From contig JASKMD010000017.1 in the NCBI GenBank assembly GCA_030144725.1, positions 9,695,029 through 9,759,028 on the forward strand: a DNA stretch of 64,000 nucleotides, in the 5' to 3' direction. A program made the position numbers and the translations under genes. Below, piece by piece: positions 1 to 10,330 of this stretch (position 1 is the first letter of the stretch; each line of letters opens with the position of its first letter). This stretch comes from Haematococcus lacustris. Its lineage: Eukaryota > Chlorophyta > Chlorophyceae > Chlamydomonadales > Haematococcaceae. The notes beneath the pieces were generated by a model. The model saw nothing but the letters and a program-made list of their open reading frames with translations, was not told where the DNA came from and did no database searches.

Positions 1-190
1 GATCCTTGCCAGGAATAGGGAGAGAGAGAGAGGCCTTACAACACAATTGGTAGGGCCACCGTCACACTGTCTTGGGCAACATGCGCTCGCACAGAGCAAA
101 CAACCCTCATGGGCACGAAGAGGGTTCAGGGAGGGGCCTAGCGCTGTGGCAGGCGTGCCACATGCTAGCCGGGTTGCACTAGGCGACAAA

Positions 191-500
191 CAGCACCTTG
201 GCTCTCAGCCTTGAGCCTTCATTGCAGTCGAACACACTAATTGTGGACCACTACAAAACGGTGTTTTGTCTGTGTGGTGTTCCCATCACATGGCATACAC
301 TTGGTCATAGTCGCCTACCACCTACAGCATTGCCTGACCCGTCAGGGCTATGACGTAGAGTTGGCATGACAAAAGATGCACTAATTGTAAGCTGATGACA
401 GCTCAACAAAGGGGGGCACACACTACTGTGCCACAGCAGGCTGGGTCTTGGGTGGCTTGTCTCGCACCCGCTTTTACCCCATGCCTGGGCTTTTACCCCA
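191..500 (-). pseudogene. Fanzor-like element, 3' end relic (copy 1)
   Basis: On the minus strand this is the last codons of the same protein tail seen at 44.5, 56.8 and 61.8 kb, then its stop (423-425) and the conserved 3' noncoding region, ending at 191 with the family terminus GAGAGCCAAGGTGCTG. Only about 25 residues of coding sequence remain. A Tyr codon of the Gly-Tyr-Lys-Arg motif is now TAA and 19 bp around it are duplicated, so the copy is dead. Identification rests on base-level similarity to the longer copies in this window. Confidence 0.75.
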
Positions 501-1244
501 TGCCTGACAAATAGTTATACAGTTTTGCGCGCAGGGGACCAGCACCACTCCGAACATTGCCACCATCGCCGTCAGTACTGGTGCATGGTCATGTAGTTAA
601 ACCCAGAAAAAACCAAGCCAAAACGCACAGAAGACCCCCAGCCGCACGAATGCTTGTTTACGATTTGGTACAGCGCCTGCGACACAGTCAGTCAGTTAGC
701 CTTCATATGCCAACGTCCTGCACAGTCACAGGGCATCAGGGATCTAAATGACGGACTCAGTCCATGCACTAGAATGCTCTGTACCCCCTAGAATGCTCTG
801 GGCCCCTGGGCTAACAGTACGACAACATTTAGCATTTATGACAACTGGTGTAGGGCAGCAACCACAGCGTCCACGAGTCTTTACATGCATAAATGGTACA
901 CGGCTGTGCCTACCACCATGTTCAAGCTTGCATCTAGATAGACACTAGAAGGCACCATGCATTAAAGAACAACATTCATCTGTCTCTACAATCTAGTTGT
1001 TGGAGCAGATGCCCTTGTGCAAAGTCTGGCCATACAAAAGAATATCTGAGGTGTATGCAAAATACATGATCAAATATTTTCCATATCCCTTTACATTACG
1101 GGGAAAGTAAGAATTTTTATTTTTCCGTAAAAAACAGCTCCGAGACCTCTTTGACCTCGCGCTCCGAAGAAGTTGCGCTGCTCGCCACATCGGTGAGCAG
1201 GCTGTGTGCGTGGCTGTAGGATGCCGGAGACAGCGTGGCTTCCG

Positions 1245-1390
1245 CGGAGTTTTACTGTAACCGCTACGTAACCGCTGCTTTTACTGGAAAAGTGCAGAAC
1301 ATTTACTGTAACCGCTGCTTAACCGCTGTTTTTACTGAAAAAGTGCTGAAGTTTTACTGTAACCGCTATTTTTTCTGAAAAAGTGCAGGG
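1245..1390. repeat. Tandem repeat, about 55 bp, three imperfect copies
   Basis: The block TTTACTGTAACCGCT followed by TTTTACTGAAAAAGTGC recurs three times with small indels. No coding potential is seen. Confidence 0.7.
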
Positions 1391-1505
1391 ACCGTCGACA
1401 AAGCTGGGCGTCGCAAATGCTTTGATGCTGCGCGCTTATCTTGTAGACGTACTAGCCCAGAACCAACCCGTAATGTAAATGTTAATGTCTCGGCCCGCGC
1501 TGTTC

Positions 1506-1611
1506 ACGTTCAAATAACAACCTCGGCCTCGTCTCAAGCTGCGTAAACGACTCGGCTACGCCTCGTCGTTTACTGCAACTTTCGACGAGGTCTCGGTCGT
1601 TATTTTCCCGT
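1506..1611. repeat. Foldback (imperfect inverted repeat with inner perfect palindrome)
   Basis: The outer arms (about 1506-1532 and 1585-1611) are imperfect reverse complements. Inside them GTAAACGAC (1543-1551) pairs perfectly with GTCGTTTAC (1565-1573) across a 13-base loop. It could be a small foldback mobile element or a cruciform-forming site; no target duplication is evident. Confidence 0.5.
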
Positions 1612-2233
1612 AACAGCTTGGCCTCCGACATTATACTATACAACTCGGATGAGTATATCAAGGCTGCAGAGGGCGAGCGCGTGTTCCGCAATCCGATACT
1701 TATTTGCGCACCTTCTAACTTTTGCTTTATCTCCTCTTTCAGATGCTTGGTTGCTTGCTCCACCGCCTGCTGCACCGCCACTTGCATCTCTGCTGCCTGG
1801 CTTGCCAGGTGGCGAGTCAATGTAACCTCACCTACACCTGGCCTGCCTGCGAAGGACACACAATGGCCACACAGTGAGTCAGTACATGAGGCTGATCACA
1901 AACCATCACCAGCCATGCGGCAACCATGAGGACTCCATACGGCACTGTTTGACAGGTTTGTTGACCGCCATGAGCTGACAGGCATCAGTAAGGTGCATGA
2001 TGTCACATGACGCCAGACATAAAGGCTCAAATGGAATGCACCATGGCTGTGGCTGGAATCGAGGCAACATAGTGTACGTTCGGGTGCATGCAAAACGCGC
2101 AACATAAGATAATGCACTGCCCCTCTTATACATTTCAGAACCCCTGACCCACCTGCAGCCACATGAGCTGGCGTCACCACTGCAAGCACATCAAGACAAA
2201 ACAAAAGCTTGATTGATCAGTACCACAGCAGCA

Positions 2234-3188
2234 GGTCACCCCCGCCATTGGCTGCACCCCCGTGGCTCAAGAGATAAAAACTTTCTCATTTCTGCACGGA
2301 TGAGGCCGCCGATTCGTGCGATGAGCTGCTTATGGCCTGACTAGAGTGCGGCCAGCCCCAGCGGTTTGCCGGGTGGCTGGTCCCCAACACGCGACGTGTT
2401 CTGGCGCCAGGCAGACACTCTTAGCGACCGCTGTAGGCAGCTGGGACCCAGCGCGGCGTGAACGGCGCATCCAAACTAATTTTTAAACCAGCATGCAACA
2501 GCGCTTTAAATCGCATTCTTCAACACGGGTTCAGTCCACATGTGACAGCAATGTCAAGGTGGTTACCGCATCGGTGCTTGTGGTTCTTTTGCAGCCAAAC
2601 GCAGCTAGAATCAGTCAAAAAGATGCATAAACTGAGCTGATATGAGTATCACCCCCCACACATGAAACGGACCACACATCAAGACAACGCGTTTCTGCTT
2701 TGCAGACACGTTAGGTGACCAGACAAGGAGCCGCGCTGAACTGGCAATGCATCATTTGACGTCCTGGTTGGACAGTTATGGCAGCCGGAAAAAGCCGGAA
2801 TTTGACGTTACACGAGGTGCACGCTGTTCGGGTGCAGGGACAGGCCACAAGCCATACCACCACTCTTAACATGTCACCAGCACTAGCACTAGCACTAGAG
2901 CACATGTCAGGGGGGGTACTGCGCCCGACAAAAATACAAAAATTTGAAAAGCTGGTCCGCTGAGCGCGATAGCTGTTCTCTGATCACAGCCCCACTAAGC
3001 AGGCCATTCCCGGCACAACGCGGCCCGATCTCACAGCACCCCCGCCCGCCCCGGCACAGGTGCACATCAGCCCGAGCATCCCGCTAGCTTCGCTTTAATG
3101 AGCTGCATCGCTCTGCGCGAGAATCGCTATGAAACTCGTAAAAACCAGAAAGATTTTATCAGGGGTGCAGCCAATGGCGGGGGTGACC
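2234..3188. mobile_element. Non-autonomous TIR transposon (955 bp), copy 1
   Basis: The ends are perfect inverted repeats beginning GGTCACCCCCGCCATTGG and continuing for about 26 bases. They are flanked by a 4-bp direct repeat AGCA on both sides, which I read as the target-site duplication. No transposase-like reading frame is present. The same sequence occurs in opposite orientation at 19,141-21,912, where a second transposon interrupts it. The superfamily is not assigned: 4-bp target duplications are known from several groups (for example Academ-like and Sola-like elements), and the termini alone do not decide. Confidence 0.9.
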
Positions 3189-3404
3189 AGCACCACAACC
3201 CATACATGCACATATGAAGGTAGATATTTGTGTGTGGAGCTGATGACATCACCCACGCTTGACGCTCTCATGCATCACACATGTGCCCATGCGTTGGGCG
3301 TACACGCGCTGTGACTGACGCTGTTGCTGTGCATGTGTGCTGACATAATCCAGGTGTTGATGCCAGTGTGTGCAATAAAAGATACCAATGCACTCGTGCA
3401 AATT

Positions 3405-3690
3405 AAGGCCTGGCTGGCTTGAAAAACCTGAGAGTTGAGGTCTGAAACTTGGTATGTGGGCTGCTGTGACCTAGGGGATGACAAGACTCTCTTGGGCCAA
3501 AGTGTGATTCTCACTCGGTGTCGAGTTGCTGGGCCAGGTGTGGGGCTGTGACCCTGATTTTGGCTAAGGGAGTTGGCACCGTGTGACCAAAGTGACTTTT
3601 CATGAAATGTGAGTATGAGAGGTTGTGGAGGGTGGTTACAGCTGCCCAACCTAGTAGGTGGCATGCAAAAAGTCTCAGCCAGTGATGAGC
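3405..3690. repeat. Dispersed 270-bp repeat, copy 1
   Basis: This block is clearly homologous, in the same orientation, to 14,166-14,450. Shared landmarks are GAGTTGAGGTCTGA, AAGACTCTCTTGGGCCAAAG, TTTGGCTAAGGGAG and CAACCTAGTAGGT. Both copies abut a CAGGGTCCTG-type array, which suggests they are part of one larger composite repeat. No coding sequence is recognised. Confidence 0.8.
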
Positions 3691-3699
3691 TATGGCCCG

Positions 3700-4035
3700 T
3701 GTCCTAGGACCCTGTACAGGGTCCTAGCGACATCATGGTCGTAGGACCCTGTACAGGGTCCTGCTGACCCTGTACAGGGTCCTGTGTACCCTATGAGTGT
3801 TGATATTATAATCATTCTTTGCATCCCTATGTGATAGAACCCAGTTAGGATTCCTACATAGCCGGTGGTTGGTCATGTTGACCCCGTTTGGATGCTTTCG
3901 ACCATGTGTGCCAGGACCCTGTACAGGGTCCTACGATGTGTGTCTTTCTCCACAGGGTCCTGGTACCTCACCACAGGGTTGTGGCTCACAGGGTCCTGGC
4001 ACCACACCACAGGGTCCTGGCTTACAGGCAGGGTT
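3700..4035. repeat. Array of GTAC-centred palindromes and CAGGGTCCTGG units
   Basis: Perfect palindromes AGGACCCTGTACAGGGTCCT lie at about 3706, 3743 and 3914, with near copies between. They are followed by CAGGGTCCTGGCACCACAC units of the kind seen at 5.5 kb. The half-palindrome is the unit of the longer arrays at 13.5 and 17.6 kb. Confidence 0.85.
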
Positions 4036-4400
4036 GTGAAAATTGCAGTATTTCATGAAATCTTGCACTGAAATCTTTCACGTGCAAGAAATGAAACTTT
4101 CACTGCAACAAATGAAATCCCGGTAGCACCCGGCAGCACGAGTAGAGCCCGATGGCTGAGGCTGCTCATGTTCGCTGGCCTGGGTATCCCTCTACAGCCT
4201 AACGGGAAAAGGCATCGCACACGGCCGCAGGCACAATAGCAGGTGCAGCCGCAGGTGCAACCACAAGCAACCCGCGCAGCAGTTGGATCAGAGCGCAATG
4301 GAGGACTGGTTCGCGGGATTTGCCTTCATTGCGGTGAGGACATGTTCATCAACAACTTGCTAGTGCCATGATACGCGCTTGAAGAATCACTTGCAAGTGC
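4036..4400. other. Intergenic stretch with TTTCATGAAAT-type motifs
   Basis: Short TTTCA/TGAAA repeats occur here and again at 5400-5490, in inverted order relative to the neighbouring CAGGGTCCTG arrays. No gene is seen. Confidence 0.4.
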
Positions 4401-5250
4401 CATGAAAAGCCCAGGAAGCCGCTGTGAGGTGCTCTGAGGACACTGCAGCCATTTGCTTGTTGAGCCTGAGCTGGCTGATGTTTGCTTGCAGTTGGAGACA
4501 GCTGGTGCATCACAAGTGTAGCATGGCTTGGTGATTGCAAGTCAAGCGGCAGCAGTGTAGAGCAGCAGCCAACATCATGCATGGTCATGCATGTCCTGAC
4601 ACCACCACTACACCCAAGCCATCAACAACAGCTTGGATCAGCCTCTCTCTTTCCCCGCCTCCTTCCTTACACAACCCTCCCCATCCCACTGGACCACGCC
4701 CAGCCATGGAGGCGTTGCCAAACATCATTATGATTGCAAGGATGCCCCTTGTTGGCTGCAGGTCTTATGGTCACACTCCTGCCCCTTGCCCCCTCTCCCC
4801 TTCCCACCACCGCCACCTTCGAGCCTGCCACCCCACCTACCCTCCCCCCATCCCACTCTAGCCATGCCACTCTAGCCATTCCTCCTCCCTAAAGGCCAGC
4901 CTTGGGCGGGCAGCATGGAGCAGGCGCTAGTAGTAGCGGCCAGCCAGCCCACTCTCGCCATGCCCACTCTCGCCACACACCATACAGACCCAGCCCATCC
5001 CTCCCCCAAGGGGACAGCAGTAGGAGAGCCAAGCCACCGTACTTGATGTGGCTTGGTGGTGGTGGTGTGGTGTGGTGGTCTTGTTGTTGTTGGTGGTGTT
5101 ATTGTTGGTGTGGTGTTGTTGTCACTTGTCACCTTATGGGGGGTGTTGCAAGGCGTTCGTGCCGTATGTAGGTGCTGCGGGGGCAACAGCATGGCATCAT
5201 GCATGAACAGCAACGGTGGGGGAGCATGGTTTGGAGCTGTGGTATCCTTT
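4400..5250. repeat. Degenerate dispersed repeat (family R), copy 1
   Basis: This copy shares an ordered set of landmarks with 10,330-11,830 and 15,100-17,640, and in reverse with 20,040-20,450: a TGATTGCAA/GTAGAGCAGCAGCC segment, a GCCATGGAGGCG segment, a C-rich segment, GGAGCGGGCAGC-type units, a TGGTGTGGTGTTGTTG tract and a GTCACCTTATG...GTGTTGCAAG end. Open frames across it are low-complexity and differ between copies, so I do not call a gene. Confidence 0.6.
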
Positions 5251-5504
5251 TTAACCTTTGGTTTTGGATATCCTTGACGACCTTTGGTTTTGGTGGATGT
5301 GGTGCACCAAATCGTATCCTGATTGTTGCATTGGGTTGGCAGATGTTAAAGAGTGTTGTGTGCAAAGTTTCAGGTCAAAACTCCCACGGCAACCACGCGT
5401 TTTCATCCCGTTTCATGTCTTTCATTCTTTTCATGAAATTTCACAAATTTCATGATGAAATGATGAATGAAAGAAATGAAAGAACGCAAAGTCACAACCC
5501 TGCT

Positions 5505-6190
5505 TACAGGGTCCTGGCACCACACCACAGGGTCCTGGCACCACACCACAGGGTCCTGGCACCTCACCACAGGGTCCTGGCCTACAGGGTTCTGGCACCA
5601 CACCACAGGGTCCTGGCACCATACCACCAGGTCTTGGCCTACAGGGTTCTGGCACCACACCACAGGGTCCTGGCCTACAGGGTCCTAGCACCACACCACA
5701 GGGTCCAGACACCACAGGGTCCTGGCACCACACCACAGGGTCTTGGCACACAGGGTCCTGGCACCACACCACAGGGTCCGGGCACCACATCACAGGGTCC
5801 TGGCACCACCACTCGTAGGAATTAGCAGCCAGGCGCCTAAACCGACTTTGGTTGTTTCGGCTGAAACTTCGCCCATTGGTAGCCTGTAATGTAAGCATTT
5901 CAACCCAAAAAGAACCAGGTCAAAAAAGTCAAAGGCTGAGGCTCGGCGGCCCTTGGCGTTTGTTCAGCAATGTTCAGCAATTTTCAGCAATATGTTAAAC
6001 AATGTGTTCAGCAATGTTCAGACAGCCGTTCAGCAATGTTCAGCAGCCCGTTCAGCCAGCCGTTCACCCATGTTCAGCAATGTTCAGCTAGCGTTCAGCA
6101 ATGTTCAGCAGTGTTCAGCAATGTTCAGCTAGCGTTCAGCAATGTTCAGCTAGCGTTCAGCAATGTTCAGCTAGCGTTCAGCAATGTTCA
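5505..6190 (+). mobile_element. Composite satellite element, copy 1
   Basis: There are three parts in order. First is a CAGGGTCCTGGCACCACACCA array (about 5505-5815). Second is a unique core (about 5816-5960) containing GTAGGAATTAGCAGCCAGG and CGGCGGCCC. Third is a GTTCAGCAAT array (about 5961-6190). The same three parts with the same junctions occur in inverted orientation at 12,620-14,165, with both arrays much longer there. Long open frames here only reflect the absence of stop codons in the repeat units. The element type is unknown. Confidence 0.75.
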
Positions 6191-6199
6191 GTAGCTGTG

Positions 6200-7590
6200 T
6201 CTTGTGGTGCTGCCCGCTTGCTTGCTGCAGGCGGGGCTCGTGTTACACCTGCTGCTGCCGCCACTGCATGCTCTAAATCCCATGCCAGGTCTTGGAGCCC
6301 ACGCCATGCAGCGAGTGGGGCATGCCACCCACAGGGAAGACGGGGAACAGCCTAGTGATGGCCACCCGCAAGAAGCGACGTGACATGATTATATGCTGGA
6401 CGAGCACCCAGAACGGATATGGGTTGCATCCTTGGGAAGGAGAGGGAGGAGATGGTGGTGGGATGGGTGAGCGAAGGCTGGGGGGGGGCACTGCGATGTC
6501 AGGGGGGATGTCAGGCTGGGAGATGGTGGGAGGGGTGGAGAGGGGGGTATAGAGGGCTGCAAGGTATTAGGTGTGCCCGTTTGACCTGCAACAAACACAG
6601 GGCATGCTAGCGGTTAGGTCGGGTCTTAAGGGACATGTCGTGTGATTGCAAGAGTGTGGACAGGGAGGCTGTGGTGTGTAGGGGAGTGGGGAGGCAAACG
6701 TTGACATGACCATGCTTGCACAAGACCTATGCAATAGTGGGACATGTAAGCTACGGCAGAGAGGGACCAGAACATCTACCTGCCCCTTCAGCCTTCTGCT
6801 CTAGGCTGTGTGTTCATGGCTACACCTTCCATCAACGTCTGGTACCCTCTATAGGGGGTGTACTAGGTGTTGGTTGTGTGCTGACCGACCACTCACCACG
6901 CTCGCGCCCCACACATACTTGCCACTGAACCTGATGCCTGCAGGGCAAGAGCACAACATTCGGTTGAAAACCACGAGCATCATCATGAAGGGTGAAGTGT
7001 ATGATGTAGGGTGAAGTGACAACTTGCCTGGCGGACGATCTCTGTTGAACCCCTGGCTATACTAACAATGCTCTTAACGAGCAAGTCAGGCCATCGGCGA
7101 AGGTAAAGATCTGCATCCCGGCAAGACAACGCCTTGCGACATCGCACCTGGCCTAGTGTACAAGTGACATCCGGATCTTGCAAGCCTGCAAGCCGCGACA
7201 GGCCATAGATCGCGTTGGGACACCTAAGCCGCCTAGCTACCTCAGGCACTTGAAATGGCTTGTTCTCGCCCTGACCAGCCCGTATGTGACTGGCTTGTGT
7301 CTTGTGAGACGTGCGATGCCTTCTGCGATTGCGTAAACTTCAAAACTTCGCTAACCAACAAGTCACGTCCATCAACATAGCGCTGGGCCCCGTCTTGCAC
7401 GTTGTGACCTGTCCTGAAAGGTAGAGGCTTAACGTAGAGATCTGCCACAGCCGCATGCAAACTTGCGGGCTTGCATGCTTGCACGCTTGCACGGGCTACG
7501 GACTATACTTGTTCTGAATGAAATATGCCACCGTGTGGATGCCACAGTGCGAACACATGTGTGAGCAAGTTTGCGAGCTTGTAATTTAGG
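6200..7590. other. Intergenic stretch, no recognised gene
   Basis: Mixed unique sequence. Two segments (about 7040-7110 and 7310-7400) both read as AACNAGCAAGTCANG-like in reverse and could be decayed mobile-element sequence. I cannot identify a gene, RNA or ordered repeat here. Confidence 0.3.
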
Positions 7591-7680
7591 ATGCAAAAAC
7601 TGAACACTACTGAACGCCGCCCAGCCCCACACCCTCCCAGCCCTGCCCCACCCCCTCCCAGCCCTGCCCCACCCCCTCCC

Positions 7681-8350
7681 TGCCCTGCCCTGCCCTGCCC
7701 TGCCCTGCCCTGCCCTGCCCTGCCCTGCCCTGCCCTGCCCTGCCCTGCCCTGCCCTGCCCTGCCCTGCCCTGCCCTGCCCTGCCCTGCCCTGCCCTGCCC
7801 TGCCCTGCCCTGCCCTGCCCTGCCCTGCCCTGCCCTGCCCTGCCCTGCCCTGCCCTGCCCTGCCCTGCCCTGCCCTGCCCTGCCCTGCCCTGCCCTGCCC
7901 TGCCCTGCCCTGCCCTGCCCTGCCCTGCCCTGCCCTGCCCTGCCCTGCCCTGCCCTGCCCTGCCCTGCCCTGCCCTGCCCTGCCCTGCCCTGCCCTGCCC
8001 TGCCCTGCCCTGCCCTGCCCTGCCCTGCCCTGCCCTGCCCTGCCCTGCCCTGCCCTGCCCTGCCCTGCCCTGCCCTGCCCTGCCCTGCCCTGCCCTGCCC
8101 TGCCCTGCCCTGCCCTGCCCTGCCCTGCCCTGCCCTGCCCTGCCCTGCCCTGCCCTGCCCTGCCCTGCCCTGCCCTGCCCTGCCCTGCCCTGCCCTGCCC
8201 TGCCCTGCCCTGCCCTGCCCTGCCCTGCCCTGCCCTGCCCTGCCCTGCCCTGCCCTGCCCTGCCCTGCCCTGCCCTGCCCTGCCCTGCCCTGCCCTGCCC
8301 TGCCCTGCCCTGCCCTGCCCTGCCCTGCCCTGCCCTGCCCTGCCCTGCCC
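7681..8350. repeat. Pure TGCCC pentanucleotide array, 134 copies
   Basis: 670 bp of TGCCC repeat without a single interruption. It is preceded at 7615-7680 by imperfect CAGCCCTGCCCCACCCCCTCC units from which it may have grown. The purity indicates recent expansion or an assembly idealisation. Five-frame-open proteins of about 300 residues across it are artefacts of the repeat. Confidence 0.97.
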
Positions 8351-8417
8351 ATTAGCATCTGGTGGCGGTCCCAACCAGGCGCCCCCCCCCCAGCTGTCCA
8401 TTAGTGACCGTGATGGG

Positions 8418-8750
8418 ATGGTGCTAATCATGGCCATGCAATTGGTAAGCATCCTGCTCATCCCCCACAGCCACGAGTGGGTGCAGCTTGTTGAGCGGAT
8501 CTGGAATGATCCTGGCAACAATGAGGAGATCAATGCTGAGCTTGACCGCATATTGCAGGACATGCCTGTCCAGGAGGTAGTGCGGGTGACCTTGCAGCCA
8601 GGTCATGTGTTGGGGATGCGTGGGTATACCATCCATGCTGGGGATGTGGGCAGAGAGGGGACGCTTCTGAACCCTTCACTCACGATAAATAAGGCCGACG
8701 CGGGGGCCTTTTTTGCATCGGAAGGACTTTCTGCTCCGATAGAACGATAG
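8418..8750 (+). CDS. Hypothetical protein fragment
   Basis: About 110 codons of normal-looking protein: an acidic helical part (ERIWNDPGNNEEINAEL) followed by QPGHVLGMRGYTIHAGDVGR. The second part resembles the PGD...RG...HAGD stretch of some 2-oxoglutarate oxygenase-like proteins, but that is a weak similarity. The first ATG in frame is near 8430; the left side runs into a C-rich tract and the pentamer array, so the 5' part is probably lost. It may belong to a mobile element. Function unknown. Confidence 0.35.
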   Translation: MVLIMAMQLVSILLIPHSHEWVQLVERIWNDPGNNEEINAELDRILQDMPVQEVVRVTLQPGHVLGMRGYTIHAGDVGREGTLLNPSLTINKADAGAFFASEGLSAPIER

Positions 8751-8865
8751 AGCGTTGAGTTTAAGGGGGACCTCGCTCTTGAATGAAGTCCTAACTCGCA
8801 GCGGTTGCGGAGATATAACAATCCGCGCGCGAGGTACCCCCCCCTTTTTAGGAATCTGTACAGAT

Positions 8866-9836
8866 GCCCGTCTAATGGGCCTGTTATCTGTACAGATGCA
8901 TGTCGATGGCCCCAAGGATATGCGGCATCTGTACAGATTCCTTCCTTGCATCTGTACAGATACCAATTTTTGTCATCTGTACAGATTATTTTGGAATTTC
9001 TGTACAGATACATGCATCTGTACAGATATTTATAGGTAAATCTGTACAGATAGCATTAAGGTAACATCTGTACAGATATTGAGAGGTTATCTGTACAGAT
9101 TCCCAGGGTGTTTATCTGTACAGATGGCGATAATTAGCATCTGTACAGATAAACCTATAATTATCTGTACAGATGCCCCAAGATAAAATCTGTACAGATA
9201 GCAAGGATAAAATATGTACAGATGTCGACAAGTGGTATCTGAACAGATGCAAGGAAGGAATCTGTACAGATTCCCGGGGGTATTTATCTGTACAGATGGC
9301 GATAATTAGTATCTGTACAGATTAAGCTATAACTATCTGTACAGATGCCCCAAGATTAAATCTGTACAGATAGCAAGGGTAAAATCTGTACAGATGTCGA
9401 CAAGTGGTATCTGTACAGATGGCAAGAGGTGTTTCTGTACAGATTCCCGGGGGTACTTATCTGTTCAGATGGCGATAATTAGTATCTGTACAGATTAACC
9501 TATAACTATCTGTACAGATGCCCCAAGATTAAATCTGTACAGATAGCAAGGGTAAAATCTGTACAGATGTCGACAAGTGGTATCTGTACAGATGGCAAGA
9601 GGTGTTTCTGTACAGATTCCCGGGGGTACTTATCTGTTCAGATGGCGATAATTAGTATCTGTACAGATTAACCTATAACTATCTGTACAGATGCCCCAAG
9701 ATTAAATTTGTACAGATAGCAAGGGTAAAATCTGTACAGATGTCGACAAGTGGTATCTGTACAGATGGCAAGAGGTGTTTTTGTACAGATTCCCGGGGGT
9801 ATTTATCTGTACAGATGGCGATAATCTGTACAGACG
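8866..9836. repeat. Array of 40 ATCTGTACAGAT palindromes with variable spacers
   Basis: A perfect 12-bp palindrome with a GTAC core recurs about 40 times, every 22-27 bp. Spacers in the left third are mostly unique. From about 9270 the array becomes a higher-order repeat of seven palindromes with an exact 173-bp period: the TCCCGGGGGTA spacer falls at 9446, 9619 and 9792. A few units carry a substitution (TTCAG, GAACAG, TTTGTAC). No cas-like or coding context exists, so this is a eukaryotic satellite and not CRISPR. Confidence 0.95.
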
Positions 9837-9839
9837 CAC

Positions 9840-10330
9840 ACCTCGGCATTTGAAGTACCATGCAGCCAAACCGCATGCACACTAAGACCAATCCTCAAAG
9901 GAGCCACGATCAGCTACGAGTAGCCTCACAACTAGGCTTAAGGTCGCGACTTCGCGAAGTAGCCCCCATCCCGCCAACTATCAGCCTCCAGCCTCGCAGG
10001 CATCTGCGACCAGTCACAAAGAGGAAGCGCGACTAGGAGCCAGAAGGTACATTAACAAGTCGTAGCCAGGAGGCGCGGCGATAAGCAGTCGGATCGGAGG
10101 AGCAAGGGAGGCGCGGATCGGTGGAGTAAGGGAAGCAAGAGACAAAGATTACACAGGTGCGATCGCATAGCATCAATGTGTCATGCGTTGCTTGTGCAAG
10201 TGAGATAGCAAAACAAGTCGTAGCCAGGAGGCGTGGCGACAAGATCGGAGGAGAAGGGGAAAGCGCACAGCGGTGGGGCGGATAAGCACTAGGAGCAGCT
10301 TGTCTTGTCTTGTGCACAACTACATGGCAT
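9840..10330. other. Intergenic stretch, no recognised gene
   Basis: Contains a GTAGCCAGGAGGCG..GGATCGGAGGAG motif twice (about 10,063 and 10,210) and nothing else that I can identify. Confidence 0.35.

Larger units (their letters stand above)
501..2233. other. Intergenic stretch, no convincing gene
   Basis: This stretch is more AT-rich than the rest. It holds a short tandem repeat and a foldback, listed separately. A 125-codon open frame on the minus strand (1482-1859) has a helical stretch rich in Gln, Glu and Lys but no ATG, and I do not recognise it. Confidence 0.4.

Noticed and set aside
1482..1859. 125-codon minus-strand frame with a coiled-coil-like stretch
   Set aside because: It begins with a non-ATG codon after a splice-like CAG, has no recognised motif and overlaps the foldback, so evidence is too thin to call a gene.
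7429..8563. Open frames of about 250-318 codons over the TGCCC array
   Set aside because: Repeat artefact: every frame of a pure pentamer without a stop is open.
8866..9836. CRISPR array
   Set aside because: Palindrome of only 12 bp, 10-15-bp spacers that themselves repeat in a 173-bp period, no cas genes and a clearly eukaryotic context.
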